Origin: Thiobacillus sp. 63-78
Lineage (GTDB): Bacteria; Pseudomonadota; Gammaproteobacteria; Burkholderiales; Thiobacillaceae
Direction of reading: 5' to 3'
Assembly (NCBI GenBank): GCA_001899765.1
Contig: MKWM01000020.1
Coordinates: 1 to 64,000, forward strand
DNA length: 64,000 nt
Made by a program: the position numbers and the translations under genes
In this document: positions 36,192-45,820 of the stretch, piece by piece
How positions within the stretch are numbered: position 1 is the first letter of the stretch
Layout: the number at the start of each line of letters is the position of its first letter
The notes under the pieces: generated by a model
Databases searched by the model: none
What the model saw: only the letters and a program-made list of their open reading frames with translations
Told to the model about the DNA's origin: nothing

Positions 36192-38609
36192 ATGAGCGAC
36201 AACCTCCCCAACAAGGAACAGATCAACCTGCCGCTGTTGCCGCTTAGGGATGTGGTGGTGTTTCCCCACATGGTCATCCCGCTCTTTGTCGGCCGGCCCA
36301 AATCGATCAAAGCGCTGGAAAACTCCATGGAATCCGGCAAAAGCATCCTTCTGGTCGCGCAAAAAACGGCCGCCCAGGACGACCCCACGCCGGAAGATCT
36401 CTACGATACCGGCAGCGTGGCCACGGTCCTGCAGATGCTGAAACTGCCCGACGGCACGGTCAAGGTGCTCGTTGAAGGGAACCAGCGCGCGCGTGTCCTG
36501 GAAGTGGCTGATGCGGGAAGCCATCTGGTGGCCCGCGCCGAAATTCTGCCTGCGGAAGGTGAGGAACTGGTCGAAGTCGAGGCCATGCGCCGCGCCCTGC
36601 TCACACAGTTCGACCAGTACGTCAAACTGAACAAGAAAATTCCGCCGGAAATCCTCACTTCGCTCTCGGGCATCGACGAAGGCGGCCGTCTGGCCGATAC
36701 CATCGTCGCGCACCTGCCGCTGAAACTGGAGCAGAAGCAGGAAGTACTGGAGATGATCGGCGTCAACAAGCGGCTGGAACACCTTTTGGGCCTGCTGGAA
36801 GGCGAACTCGACATCCTGCAGGTGGAAAAGCGCATCCGTGGCCGCGTCAAGCGGCAGATGGAAAAGAGCCAGCGCGAGTACTACCTGAACGAGCAGGTCA
36901 AGGCGATCCAGAAGGAGCTTGGCGACATCGAGGAAGGCGCCGAGCTGGAAGACCTGGAAAAACGCATCAAGGCGGCCAGCATGTCCAGGGAAGCCGAAAC
37001 CAAGGCCATGGGCGAGCTGAAGAAGCTGAAAATGATGTCGCCGATGTCGGCCGAAGCCACAGTCATCCGCAGCTACATCGAAGCCATGGTCGGTTTGCCG
37101 TGGAAGAAGAAAACCAAGATCAGCAAGGATCTGGCGAAAGCCGGGAAGATTCTCGACCAGGACCACTACGGCCTCGACAAGGTCAAGGAGCGCATCCTCG
37201 AATACCTCGCGGTGCAGCAGCGCGTCGACAAGGTGAAAGCGCCGATCCTGTGCCTGGTCGGCCCGCCCGGTGTCGGCAAGACCTCGCTCGGTCAGTCGAT
37301 CGCGCGCGCGACCAACCGCAAGTTCGTGCGCATGGCGCTCGGCGGCGTGCGCGACGAATCGGAGATTCGCGGGCATCGCCGCACCTACATCGGCTCGATG
37401 CCGGGCAAGATCCTGCAGAGCCTGACCAAGATCGGCGTGAAGAATCCGCTGTTCCTGCTCGACGAAGTCGACAAGATGGGACAGGATTTCCGCGGCGATC
37501 CGTCGTCGGCGCTGCTGGAAGTGCTCGATCCCGAGCAGAACCATACCTTCCAGGATCATTACATCGAGGTCGAATACGACCTGTCGGATGTCATGTTCGT
37601 CGCCACGGCCAACTCGCTCAACCTGCCTGCGCCGCTGCTCGACCGGATGGAAGTGATCCGCCTGTCGGGTTACACCGAGGACGAGAAGATCAACATCGCC
37701 GAGCGCTATCTGGTACCCAAGCAGCTCAAGGTCAACGGCATCAAGGTGGACGAACTCGCCATCGCCGAGTCGGCCATCCGCGACATCGTGCGTTACTACA
37801 CGCGCGAAGCGGGGGTGCGCAACCTGGAGCGCGAAATTTCCAAGATCTGCCGCAAGGCCGTCAAGACCCTGCTGATGAAGAAGCAGAGCAGCAAGATTTC
37901 GGTGACGTCGCGCAATCTGGAGAAATATCTCGGTGTCCGGCGCTTCAGTTTCGGCATCGCGGAAATGAATAACCAGGTGGGGCAGGTGACAGGACTGGCC
38001 TGGACCGAAGTGGGCGGCGAACTGCTCACCATCGAAGCGGTTTCGCTGCCCGGGCGCGGCAAGATGACCACCACCGGCAAACTCGGCGAGGTGATGCAGG
38101 AATCGATCCAGGCTGCGCTGTCCGTGGTGCGTTCACGTGCGCGCAAGCTGGGGATCCAGGAGGACTTCTATCAGAAACGCGACATCCACATTCATCTGCC
38201 GGAGGGCGCGACGCCCAAGGACGGCCCTTCTGCGGGCATTGCAATCTGCACGTCGATGGTCTCGATCCTCACGGGTATTCCGGTGCGCGCCGACGTCGCG
38301 ATGACGGGAGAGATCACGTTGCGCGGCGAGGTATTGCCGATCGGCGGACTGAAGGAAAAATTGCTGGCGGCGCATCGCGGCGGTATCAAGACGGTGTTGA
38401 TCCCCCAGGAAAACGTCAAGGATCTGACCGAGATTCCGGACAACATCAAGAACAAGCTCGATATCCATCCGGTCAAGTGGATCGACCAGGTTCTTGAGCT
38501 GGCACTGGAGCACGCGCCCGAGCCTTTGCAGGATGAACCTGAAACGGATGCGCCGGCAATTGCCGTGCCAGAAGAAGAGGGAACCTCCTCCGCGGCGCTC
38601 AAACACTAG
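36192..38609 (+). CDS. lon: ATP-dependent protease Lon
   Basis: 805 residues. N-terminal substrate domain ([23 protein letters not shown]), coiled region, AAA+ domain with Walker [11 protein letters not shown], and the C-terminal protease domain with the Ser-Lys dyad (Ser in [11 protein letters not shown], Lys in [17 protein letters not shown]). Degrades unfolded and regulatory proteins. ATG 36192 has AGGAAA at 5 bases; the ATG at 36189 is too close to it. A strong terminator follows. Confidence 0.97.
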   Translation: MSDNLPNKEQINLPLLPLRDVVVFPHMVIPLFVGRPKSIKALENSMESGKSILLVAQKTAAQDDPTPEDLYDTGSVATVLQMLKLPDGTVKVLVEGNQRARVLEVADAGSHLVARAEILPAEGEELVEVEAMRRALLTQFDQYVKLNKKIPPEILTSLSGIDEGGRLADTIVAHLPLKLEQKQEVLEMIGVNKRLEHLLGLLEGELDILQVEKRIRGRVKRQMEKSQREYYLNEQVKAIQKELGDIEEGAELEDLEKRIKAASMSREAETKAMGELKKLKMMSPMSAEATVIRSYIEAMVGLPWKKKTKISKDLAKAGKILDQDHYGLDKVKERILEYLAVQQRVDKVKAPILCLVGPPGVGKTSLGQSIARATNRKFVRMALGGVRDESEIRGHRRTYIGSMPGKILQSLTKIGVKNPLFLLDEVDKMGQDFRGDPSSALLEVLDPEQNHTFQDHYIEVEYDLSDVMFVATANSLNLPAPLLDRMEVIRLSGYTEDEKINIAERYLVPKQLKVNGIKVDELAIAESAIRDIVRYYTREAGVRNLEREISKICRKAVKTLLMKKQSSKISVTSRNLEKYLGVRRFSFGIAEMNNQVGQVTGLAWTEVGGELLTIEAVSLPGRGKMTTTGKLGEVMQESIQAALSVVRSRARKLGIQEDFYQKRDIHIHLPEGATPKDGPSAGIAICTSMVSILTGIPVRADVAMTGEITLRGEVLPIGGLKEKLLAAHRGGIKTVLIPQENVKDLTEIPDNIKNKLDIHPVKWIDQVLELALEHAPEPLQDEPETDAPAIAVPEEEGTSSAALKH

Positions 38610-38632
38610 GTATTTTTCAACCATCTGCCTGA

Positions 38633-38659
38633 AACCCGCGCCAGTCGCGGGTTTTTTTT
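38633..38659 (+). terminator. Rho-independent terminator of lon
   Basis: Stem AACCCGCG (38633-38640)/CGCGGGTT (38646-38653) with a 5-base loop, ending in eight T (38652-38659). Confidence 0.92.
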
Positions 38660-38680
38660 GGGAGTCGCCCGGAAAACCGC

Positions 38681-38710
38681 TTGACACAAGGTTTTGCGGG
38701 TTGCTATAAA
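38681..38710 (+). promoter_or_regulatory. Sigma-70 promoter of hupB
   Basis: A perfect -35 TTGACA (38681-38686), 18-base spacer and -10 TATAAA (38705-38710), ~48 bases upstream of the HU start. Confidence 0.8.
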
Positions 38711-38757
38711 AGCGGCCACAGGGTTTTCCTGTACCACTTGAGTGAAGGGGACAACAC

Positions 38758-39030
38758 GTGAACAAATCCGAATTGATTGACGCCATCGCCGACTCGGCCG
38801 ACATTTCCAAGGCTGCCGCAGGCCGGGCGCTGGATGCGGCGGTCGAAGCAGTCAAGAAAGCACTGAAGAAGGGTGACATGGTGACATTGGTAGGTTTTGG
38901 CAGCTTCTATGTTGGCAAGCGTGCCGCCCGTACCGGCCGTAATCCGCGCACGGGTGCCAGCATCAAGATCAAAGCCGCAAAAGTGCCGAAATTCCGTGCC
39001 GGCAAGGGCCTGAAAGACGCCATCAACTAA
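38758..39030 (+). CDS. hupB: DNA-binding protein HU
   Basis: 90 residues. [26 protein letters not shown], then [26 protein letters not shown] with the DNA-intercalating arm. It compacts and bends DNA. The start is GTG 38758 with GAAGGGG 7 bases upstream. It has its own promoter behind the lon terminator. Confidence 0.97.
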   Translation: MNKSELIDAIADSADISKAAAGRALDAAVEAVKKALKKGDMVTLVGFGSFYVGKRAARTGRNPRTGASIKIKAAKVPKFRAGKGLKDAIN

Positions 39031-39049
39031 TAATAAAACCGCTTGGCAC

Positions 39050-39079
39050 TTGGCAGGATATACGGAAATGTTGTAAAAT
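39050..39079 (+). promoter_or_regulatory. Sigma-70 promoter of the tRNA-Val/tRNA-Asp pair
   Basis: TTGGCA (39050-39055), 18 bases, TAAAAT (39074-39079). The first tRNA begins 14 bases further on. Confidence 0.6.
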
Positions 39080-39092
39080 TTTTGTCTTTGTC

Positions 39093-39168
39093 GGGTGCTT
39101 AGCTCAGCTGGTAGAGCGTCGCCCTTACAAGGCGAATGTCGGGGGTTCGAACCCCTCAGCACCCACCA
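39093..39168 (+). tRNA. tRNA-Val (anticodon TAC)
   Basis: 76 bases. Acceptor stem GGGTGCT/AGCACCC, anticodon stem TCGCC/GGCGA with loop CTTACAA, T-arm with GGTTCGAACC, ACCA tail encoded. The anticodon TAC reads GUA and GUG. It is probably co-transcribed with the next tRNA. Confidence 0.95.
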
Positions 39169-39224
39169 GCCGGGCAACATGGGAAAGCGGCCATGGACCC
39201 TGGCAACGAGGTTCACAGAACAAG

Positions 39225-39301
39225 GGAGTGGTAGTTCAGTTGGTTAGAATACCGGCCTGTCACGCCGGGGGTCGCGGGTTCGAGTCCCGTCCACTCCGCC
39301 A
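39225..39301 (+). tRNA. tRNA-Asp (anticodon GTC)
   Basis: 77 bases. Acceptor stem GGAGTGG/CCACTCC, discriminator G, encoded CCA, anticodon loop CTGTCAC in stem CCGGC/GCCGG. The anticodon GTC reads GAC and GAU. Confidence 0.95.
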
Positions 39302-39308
39302 ACATCGA

Positions 39309-39335
39309 AAAGGCGAACGCAAGTTCGCCTTTTTT
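39309..39335 (+). terminator. Rho-independent terminator of the tRNA pair
   Basis: AAAGGCGAAC (39309-39318) pairs with GTTCGCCTTT (39323-39332) around loop GCAA, and T continues to 39335. Confidence 0.92.
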
Positions 39336-39360
39336 CATGTGCGATGTCTTCGCGCCGATT

Positions 39361-39400
39361 TTTAATCGCTGCAGGGCGAGTTTAATCGCTGCAGGGCGAG
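39361..39400 (+). repeat. Perfect 20-base tandem repeat upstream of ppiD
   Basis: TTTAATCGCTGCAGGGCGAG occurs twice without any difference at 39361-39380 and 39381-39400, in the leader between the tRNA terminator and ppiD. Confidence 0.95.
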
Positions 39401-39458
39401 ACGCGAGGCGCAAAGTGCGCGAAAATCCGCGCTAACGTTTTTTTCGGAGTAAAAGACC

Positions 39459-41357
39459 GTGCTCGAAGCAATCCGCAAGCATGCGCAGGGCTGGCTGGCC
39501 AAAGTCATACTGGCCTTGATCGCGATCACTTTCGGCCTGTTCGGAATGGAATCCTACATGACGGGCGGCAAAGGCAGCGGCATGATTGCCGAGGTCGGCG
39601 ACCTGGGAATTTCACGTGACGAGTTGACGCGTGAGATTCAAGCGCAGACAGAACGCATGCGCGAGACCCTGGGGCCCGCGTTCGATCCGGCGGTCACAGA
39701 AAGCGCCGATTTCCGCAAACAGGTGCTGGACAGCCTGATCGAACGTAAAGCCTTGCTGCTGGACGCGCAAAAAAATAAATTTGTGGCCCCTGATGCATAC
39801 ATTGCATCCATCCTCGGGCAGATTCCGGCTTTCCAGCAGGATGGGAAGTTTTCGAAGCAGCATTATGAGGCAGTGTTGCGCCAGAATGGCCGCACCCCCG
39901 CCCAGTTCGAGAACGAGTTGCGTCAGGGCTTCATGCTGGACGCGGTGGCGAGCCCGGCAACGCTCGCGGCTTTCCCGTCGGACACCTCCATGACGCAGAT
40001 CGCGCGCCTGGTTTCGCAACAGCGTGAAATTTCATGGGCCGACCTGCCGGCCTCCAGCGTGGCTTCGGAGGTGAAGGTCACCCCATCCGACGTGGAGCGT
40101 GATTACGCTGCCCACAAGGCAGAATTTACAGAGCCCGAACAGATCCGCGCCGAATATCTGGTGCTGGACAAGACCAGCGTGGCAGCCGGCATCGCGGTGA
40201 GTGACAAGGAAATAGGCGACTACTACGCGGCCAATGCGGCGAAATTCGGGCGACCCGAGCAACGCAGCGCAAGCCATATCCTGATTGCAGTGGATAAGAA
40301 TGCCGATGCGGCAACACGGGCCAAAGCCAAGGCCAAGGCGACCGAGCTGGTCCGGATTCTGCAAAAGTCGCCGGATCGTTTCGCTGAACTGGCACGTACC
40401 GAGTCACAGGATCCGGGCTCGGCCGCGCAGGATGGCAGCCTGGGAAGCTTTGCGCGCGGCATGATGGTCAAGCCTTTCGAAGATGCCGTATTCAGCATGA
40501 AGCCCCACGAAATCCGCGGGCCGGTCGAAAGCGATTTTGGTTATCACATCATCCGGCTGGACGGCATCCAGCCGGCCAAGGCGGCACCGCTGAACGAGGT
40601 GCGCACCGAGATCGTCGACGAATTGCGCAAGCAGCAGGCGCAAAAGACCTTTGCGGATCTGGCTGACAACTTCAGCAACCTCGTCTACGAAAACGCGCAA
40701 TCGCTACAGCCTGCCGCGTCAGCTACCAAACTCAGCATCAAGCAAAGCGACTGGATGGGCGTCAAGACGGCACCACCGCCGTTCAATAATTCGACCTTGT
40801 CGGCTGCGCTGTTCAGCCCCGAATCGATCAAATCGAAGCAGAACACCGAAGCCATCGAGGTACTGCCCGGCGTGCTGGTGGCGGCGCGGGTGATCGATCA
40901 TCGGCCAGCCCGGTTGCGCCCGTTGACAGAGGTCTCCCAGGCAATCGAGGCCCGACTGCGTGCCGAGCAGAGCGCCAGGCTGTTGGCGCAGAAAGGCGAG
41001 GCGGCCATCAAGGCGCTGGAGAAGGGCGATGCAGCGGGCTTGAGCTGGTCGGCCTTCAAGGTGGTCGGGCGGCAGCCGTTTGCCGAGATGGATGCGGCCG
41101 GAATCAAGGCAGTGTTTCGCGCGAATACCGATAAGCTGCCTGCTTACACCGGTTTCGTGCGCCCGGATGGCGCGTATCGAATCGTGCGAATCAGCCGCGT
41201 GGTGCAGGCGGATACGCCGGATCCCGCATTGCTGGCGTCGGTTTCTGCCGGCGTGATGCAGGCGCAGCAACGCGCGGATATGAAGGCCATGCTGGCCTTG
41301 ATTACCGCGGGCCAGAAAGTGAAAATCCAGCCGAACGCGATCGAGGACAGCAGATAG
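39459..41357 (+). CDS. ppiD: Periplasmic folding chaperone PpiD (SurA_N/PpiC)
   Basis: 632 residues. One N-terminal membrane helix (VILALIAITFGLFGMESYM) anchors a periplasmic protein with SurA_N-like helices (VLDSLIERKALLLDAQ) and one parvulin domain (~270-365: ASHILIAVDKNADAATR to AVFSMKPHEIRGPVESDFGYHIIRL). It assists outer-membrane protein folding near the Sec exit. The start is GTG 39459 with CGGAG upstream. Placement after lon-hupB-tRNAs is common. Confidence 0.95.
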   Translation: MLEAIRKHAQGWLAKVILALIAITFGLFGMESYMTGGKGSGMIAEVGDLGISRDELTREIQAQTERMRETLGPAFDPAVTESADFRKQVLDSLIERKALLLDAQKNKFVAPDAYIASILGQIPAFQQDGKFSKQHYEAVLRQNGRTPAQFENELRQGFMLDAVASPATLAAFPSDTSMTQIARLVSQQREISWADLPASSVASEVKVTPSDVERDYAAHKAEFTEPEQIRAEYLVLDKTSVAAGIAVSDKEIGDYYAANAAKFGRPEQRSASHILIAVDKNADAATRAKAKAKATELVRILQKSPDRFAELARTESQDPGSAAQDGSLGSFARGMMVKPFEDAVFSMKPHEIRGPVESDFGYHIIRLDGIQPAKAAPLNEVRTEIVDELRKQQAQKTFADLADNFSNLVYENAQSLQPAASATKLSIKQSDWMGVKTAPPPFNNSTLSAALFSPESIKSKQNTEAIEVLPGVLVAARVIDHRPARLRPLTEVSQAIEARLRAEQSARLLAQKGEAAIKALEKGDAAGLSWSAFKVVGRQPFAEMDAAGIKAVFRANTDKLPAYTGFVRPDGAYRIVRISRVVQADTPDPALLASVSAGVMQAQQRADMKAMLALITAGQKVKIQPNAIEDSR

Positions 41358-41372
41358 CCCATCGCACCAGGG

Positions 41373-41402
41373 AAAAAAAGCGCGACCGATTGCCCGGTCG
41401 CG
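41373..41402 (-). terminator. Rho-independent terminator of htpG
   Basis: Reading the minus strand, CGCGACCG, a 6-base loop, CGGTCGCG and then C plus seven T (41379 down to 41373). It lies ~60 bases beyond the htpG stop. The stem could also serve ppiD from the other side, but there is no T-run there. Confidence 0.88.
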
Positions 41403-41415
41403 TCAGATGTAGTGG

Positions 41416-41459
41416 CCAGGCCCGTTCATGTCTGGACGCGCCCAACATGAACGGCCTGG
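41416..41459. other. Long inverted repeat between ppiD and htpG
   Basis: CCAGGCCCGTTCATGT (41416-41431) pairs with ACATGAACGGCCTGG (41445-41459), one bulged base, 13-base loop. It comes immediately after the htpG stop and before the T-run terminator, so the htpG mRNA would end in two successive hairpins. Confidence 0.7.
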
Positions 41460-41464
41460 TTTGA

Positions 41465-43360
41465 TTATTCCGGCAGCAGCGCCAGCAACCCGTTCAACCG
41501 CCGCACGAAGCTTGCCGGATCGTCGAGCTGGCCGCCTTCGGCGAGCAAGGCCTGTTCGAACAGCAGGTTGGCCCAGTCGGCAAAGCGGGCTTCGTCGGCT
41601 TCGCTGTTGAGCCGTGTGACCAGGACATGCGACGGGTTGATTTCCAGCGTGGGCTTCACCGTCGGCGCGGCCTGACCGGCCGACTTGAGCAGGCGTTCGA
41701 GGTTGGCGCTCATGTCGCCTTCGCCGGTGACGAGGCAGGCAGGAGAGTCGGTGAGACGGTGGGTGACACGAACCTCTTTCACGCGTTCCCCGAGGGTGGT
41801 CTTGATGCGCTCGACCAGCGGCTTCAGGGTCTCTTCGGCTTCCTTCTGCGCGGTCTTTTCGGCTTCGTCCTCCAGGTCTCCTAAATCCAGCCCGCCCTTG
41901 GCGATCGATTTGAGCGGCTTGCCGTCGAACTCGCTGAGGTTGCTCGACAGCCATTCGTCGACGCGGTCGGACAGCAGCAGGACTTCGATGCCCTTCTTGC
42001 GGAAGATTTCGAGGTGCGGACTGTGCCGGGCGGCGGCAAAACTGTCGGCGGTGATGTAGAAGATTTCCTTCTGGCCTTCCTTCATGCGGCCGATGTAGTC
42101 CTTCAGCGATACCACTTGCGCGTCGGTATCGGTGTGGGTGGAGGCAAAGCGGAGCAGGGCGGCGATGCGCTCACGGTTCGTGAAATCCTCGCCCGGGCCT
42201 TCCTTCAGTACCTTGCCGAATTCCTTCCAGAACGCGACGTATTTTTCCGGCTGGTTCTCGGCCAGGTCTTCCAGCAGGCCCAGCACCTTCTTGACCGAGC
42301 CATTCCTGATCGCATCGAGGTCGCGGCTCGACTGCAGGATCTCGCGCGAGACGTTCAAGGGCAGGTCGGCCGAGTCGACCACGCCACGAACGAAGCGCAG
42401 ATATTGCGGCATCAGCTGCTCGGCGTCGTCCATGATGAAAACGCGGCGCACGTAGAGTTTGATGCCATGTCGCTTTTCCCGGTCCCACAGGTCGAACGGC
42501 GCGTGCGAAGGCACATACAGCAGCGAGATGTATTCCTGCTTGCCCTCGACGCGGTTGTGCGACCAGGCGAGCGGCGGCTCGAAGTCGTGGGCGACGTGCT
42601 TGTAGAACTCGTTGTACTCGTCGTCGCTGACGTCTTTTTTGGCGCGCGCCCATAGCGCCGAGGCCTTGTTGACGGTCTCGTCCTCGTCGGTGGGCGTTTC
42701 CACGCCGTCCTTCCATTCGCTCTTCTTCATCACGATGGGCAGCGTGATGTGGTCGGAATAAGTGCGGATCACCGACTTGATCTTGTAGTCAGACAGGAAT
42801 TCGTCGGCGTCTTCGCGCAGATGCAGCACGATCTCGGTGCCGCGGGCAGGCTTGTCGACCGTCTCCAGCGTGTAGTCGCCCGCGCCTTCCGATTCCCAGC
42901 GCACACCGTGCTCGGCGGTGAGGCCGGCACGGCGGGTGGTCAGCGTCACGCGGTCGGCGACGATGAAGGCGGAGTAGAAACCAACGCCGAACTGGCCGAT
43001 TAGCGCGGCGTCCTTCTGCTGGTCGCCCGACAATTGCGAGAAGAATTCGCGGGTGCCGGACTTGGCGATGGTGCCGATGTGCTCGATGACCTCCTGCCGG
43101 CTCATGCCGATGCCGTTGTCGGAAATCGTCAGCGTGCGCGCGTCGCGGTCGAAGGCGACGCGGATTTTCAGTTCAGGGTCGTTTTCATACAGCGCGGCGT
43201 CCGACAGTCCCTCGAAGCGCAGCTTGTCGGCGGCGTCGGAGGCGTTGGAAATCAGTTCGCGCAGGAAAATATCCTTGTTGGAATACAAGGAATGGATCAT
43301 CAGCTGCAGCAGCTGCCTGACTTCGGTCTGAAAGCCCAGGGTTTCTTTGGTGGCGGACAT
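41465..43360 (-). CDS. htpG: Molecular chaperone HtpG (Hsp90)
   Basis: 631 residues. The N-terminal GHKL ATPase has [43 protein letters not shown] and [15 protein letters not shown]; the middle domain has [16 protein letters not shown]. The C-terminal dimerisation domain is complete. Acts in stress protein folding. A sigma-32-type promoter lies upstream. Confidence 0.97.
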   Translation of the reverse strand: MSATKETLGFQTEVRQLLQLMIHSLYSNKDIFLRELISNASDAADKLRFEGLSDAALYENDPELKIRVAFDRDARTLTISDNGIGMSRQEVIEHIGTIAKSGTREFFSQLSGDQQKDAALIGQFGVGFYSAFIVADRVTLTTRRAGLTAEHGVRWESEGAGDYTLETVDKPARGTEIVLHLREDADEFLSDYKIKSVIRTYSDHITLPIVMKKSEWKDGVETPTDEDETVNKASALWARAKKDVSDDEYNEFYKHVAHDFEPPLAWSHNRVEGKQEYISLLYVPSHAPFDLWDREKRHGIKLYVRRVFIMDDAEQLMPQYLRFVRGVVDSADLPLNVSREILQSSRDLDAIRNGSVKKVLGLLEDLAENQPEKYVAFWKEFGKVLKEGPGEDFTNRERIAALLRFASTHTDTDAQVVSLKDYIGRMKEGQKEIFYITADSFAAARHSPHLEIFRKKGIEVLLLSDRVDEWLSSNLSEFDGKPLKSIAKGGLDLGDLEDEAEKTAQKEAEETLKPLVERIKTTLGERVKEVRVTHRLTDSPACLVTGEGDMSANLERLLKSAGQAAPTVKPTLEINPSHVLVTRLNSEADEARFADWANLLFEQALLAEGGQLDDPASFVRRLNGLLALLPE

Positions 43361-43401
43361 GCCTGTGATCTCCCGTCAAATACAAATAAGGTGAAACCGG
43401 A

Positions 43402-43429
43402 GCTTGGGGTGGAGGGAGCGGATTTCAAG
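43402..43429 (-). promoter_or_regulatory. Sigma-32 (heat-shock) promoter of htpG
   Basis: On the minus strand CTTGAA (43429-43424), 14 bases, then CCCCAAGC (43409-43402) matches the RpoH consensus in spacing and in both cores. It lies ~40 bases upstream of the htpG start. Confidence 0.7.
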
Positions 43430-43537
43430 CCCCCGCGCGGGCTGCCGGGTCGACACCCCGTGACGGCATGGTCTATAAACAAAGTCTCTTCTTTGCATGT
43501 CCGGGAGTGCCGGATTGAGGGATGAAGGAGGTGCATC

Positions 43538-43735
43538 ATGGTACGAAAATTCATCGATTGCCGGGAATATCCGAGCGAAATGAACTGCACGCTATTGATC
43601 TCTGCCGACCGCGAGGCAGAACTGCTGGAAGCGGCCGTGCAGCACGCCGTGGCCGTTCATGGCCATACCGACACGCCTGAACTGCGCGAAACACTGCGCA
43701 AGCTGTTCAGGGAAGAGGTGAAGAAGGCGGCCTGA
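43538..43735 (+). CDS. DUF1059 small protein
   Basis: 65 residues. VRKFIDCREYPSEMNCTLLISADREAELLEAAVQHAVAVHGHTDTPELRETLRKLF fits the DUF1059 pattern, with two cysteines (residues 8 and 17) and a conserved HAVxxHGH segment. The function is unknown. AGGAGGT at an ideal distance before the ATG indicates strong translation. It sits alone between htpG (divergent) and the glycosyltransferase gene (convergent). Confidence 0.88.
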   Translation: MVRKFIDCREYPSEMNCTLLISADREAELLEAAVQHAVAVHGHTDTPELRETLRKLFREEVKKAA

Positions 43736-43782
43736 GCGCTACCAGTCAGTTTGGCGGGCGTCAGGAGGTGGCACCGGCGGGT

Positions 43783-44799
43783 TCAGGCCGGCATGGTTTC
43801 CTGCGCGGCGGGATGCAGATGGCCAACGAACTGTTCGGTTGCCGCGCGCCAGGAGAACTTTTCCGCGTGGGCGCGGGCAGTGCGGCGATCGATGTTGAGC
43901 GCGGCCAGGCAGGCCTGGCGCAGATCGTCGTGCATGACGCCGGCGGGCGAGTCACCGAGCACGTCGATGGGCCCGGTGACCGGATAGGCGGCGACGGGCA
44001 GGCCGCAGGCCATGGCTTCCAGCAGCACCAGGCCGAAGGTGTCGGTTTTGCTGGGGAATACGAAGACGTCGGCGGCGGCGTACACCTCGGCCAGTTCGGG
44101 CTGCTTCATCACGCCAAGGTAATACGCGTCGGGATAGCGGGCGCGCAGGCCGGCCAGCGCCGGGCCGTCGCCCACCACCCACTTGGAGCCGGGCAGATCC
44201 AGTTGCAGGAAGGCCTCGACGTTCTTTTCGACCGCCACCCGGCCGACATAGAGAAAAATCGGGCGTTCGGTATCGAGCCGATGCGAATCCTGCATGCGGA
44301 ACACGTCCAGGTCGACGCCACGCGACCAGAGTGCCACGTTGTCGAAACCGAATGCTTCGAGGTCGGATTTGACCGCAGGCGTCGGCGCCATGACGGCGCG
44401 CGCGGGGCCGTGGAACCAGCGCAGGAAGCGATAGGTCCAGGCGAGCGGGATGCCGGTACGGGCTTTGACGTATTCGGGGAAGCGGGTGTGGTAGGCGGTG
44501 GTGAAGGGCCGGTCGTGGTCCAGCGCATGGCGGCGCGCGGCCAGGCCGAGCGGCCCTTCGGTGGCGATATGCAGCGCGTGCGGCGCGTAGTCGCGGATGC
44601 GCTTCCTGACCGCATTGCCGGCCAGCACCGACAGGCGGATGTCCGGATAGGTGGGGCAGGGCAGGGTGCGGAATTCAAGCGGGGAGAGGATGTCCACCTC
44701 GTGGCCCATGGCCTGCATCTCGCGGCGGGTGGTGGTGAGCGTGCGCACCACGCCATTGACCTGCGGTGACCAGGCGTCGGTCACGATCATGACTCTCAT
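43783..44799 (-). CDS. Glycosyltransferase, GT4/group 1 family
   Basis: 338 residues, GT-B fold. The N-terminus VMIVTDAWSPQVNGVVRTL and the donor-site EX7E-type motif (DTFGLVLLEAMACGLPVAA) are clear. The profile resembles GDP-mannose-dependent alpha-mannosyltransferases that act on lipids, but donor and acceptor cannot be read. Its start overlaps the stop of the metallophosphoesterase gene (ATGA), so the two are coupled. Confidence 0.88.
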   Translation of the reverse strand: MRVMIVTDAWSPQVNGVVRTLTTTRREMQAMGHEVDILSPLEFRTLPCPTYPDIRLSVLAGNAVRKRIRDYAPHALHIATEGPLGLAARRHALDHDRPFTTAYHTRFPEYVKARTGIPLAWTYRFLRWFHGPARAVMAPTPAVKSDLEAFGFDNVALWSRGVDLDVFRMQDSHRLDTERPIFLYVGRVAVEKNVEAFLQLDLPGSKWVVGDGPALAGLRARYPDAYYLGVMKQPELAEVYAAADVFVFPSKTDTFGLVLLEAMACGLPVAAYPVTGPIDVLGDSPAGVMHDDLRQACLAALNIDRRTARAHAEKFSWRAATEQFVGHLHPAAQETMPA

Positions 44800-45698
44800 G
44801 TTGTCTCCAGTACGGTTGCCGCCTTCTGTGCGGCGGGGGCAGCCAGGCAGTGCGCCCAGTGAATGATTTCCAGCGTGCCGTCGGCCTGCTCGGCCAGCGC
44901 GGTCAGGCTTTCCACCCAGTCGCCGTCGTTGCAGTACAACAATCCGTCGATCTGACGGATCTCGGCCTTGTGGATGTGGCCGCAGATGACGCCGTCGCAG
45001 TCGCGCCGCCGTGCCTCGTCGGTCATCACTTTCTCGAACGCGGTGATGAAGCTGACCGCATTCTTGACCTTGTGCTTGAGGTATTGCGACAGCGACCAGT
45101 AGGGATAACCCAGGCGCGTGCGCAGGCCGTTGAACCAGCGGTTCAGCGCCAGGATCATCGTGTAGCCCCAGTCGCCCAGATAGGCCAGCCAGCGCGCGTG
45201 CTGCATCACGCCGTCGAACAGGTCGCCGTGGGTGACCAGGAAACGGCGGCCGTCGGCGGTGACATGGATCACTTCATCCGCCACCTCGATATCGCCAAAC
45301 GCCAGTCCCATGAATTGCCGCGCCATCGAGTCGTGATTGCCCGGCACGTAGATCACGCGCGTTCCCCGGCGGGCCTTGCGCAGGAGCTTTTGCACGACGT
45401 CGTTGTGGGCCTGCGGCCAGTACCAGCCACGGCGCAATTGCCAGCCGTCGATGATGTCTCCGACCAGATACAGGGTGTCGGATTCGTTGTGCTTCAGGAA
45501 ATCGAGCAGGTAGCGCGCCTGACAGCCAGTCGTGCCGAGATGAATGTCGGATATCCAGAGCGTGCGGTAGTGACTGGGGGCGGGGGTCGATGCGGCAGAC
45601 GGGAAGGAGGGCTGGACGGAGGCCGGGCAGGCCGCGCCAGATGGCCGCATGTAGCCAGGCTGACGCGCGCGAAGCAGATTCGAGACGCGATTCAACAT
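44796..45698 (-). CDS. Calcineurin-like metallophosphoesterase (LpxH-like)
   Basis: 300 residues. The di-metal motifs occur in order: SDIHLG, GDIIDGW, GNHD, THGD and GHIH. The layout is that of the UDP-2,3-diacylglucosamine diphosphatase-related family of ~270 residues that is often found next to GT4 genes, rather than classical LpxH. ATG 45698 gives a ~50-residue low-complexity N-terminus; an ATG at about 45650 is an alternative. It is coupled to the glycosyltransferase, which suggests a shared lipid or envelope-glycan pathway. Confidence 0.85.
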   Translation of the reverse strand: MLNRVSNLLRARQPGYMRPSGAACPASVQPSFPSAASTPAPSHYRTLWISDIHLGTTGCQARYLLDFLKHNESDTLYLVGDIIDGWQLRRGWYWPQAHNDVVQKLLRKARRGTRVIYVPGNHDSMARQFMGLAFGDIEVADEVIHVTADGRRFLVTHGDLFDGVMQHARWLAYLGDWGYTMILALNRWFNGLRTRLGYPYWSLSQYLKHKVKNAVSFITAFEKVMTDEARRRDCDGVICGHIHKAEIRQIDGLLYCNDGDWVESLTALAEQADGTLEIIHWAHCLAAPAAQKAATVLETT

Positions 45699-45820
45699 GC
45701 CGCCATCAGGCCACAGCCAGATGACCGTGACGTGACGCTTGCTTGAAGCTTTGTTGGCGTGTGACGCGCGGGCCGGAAGTGCGTGGGCGCAGAGCCGTCG
45801 CGACCTGCGGCAGCGGGGAG

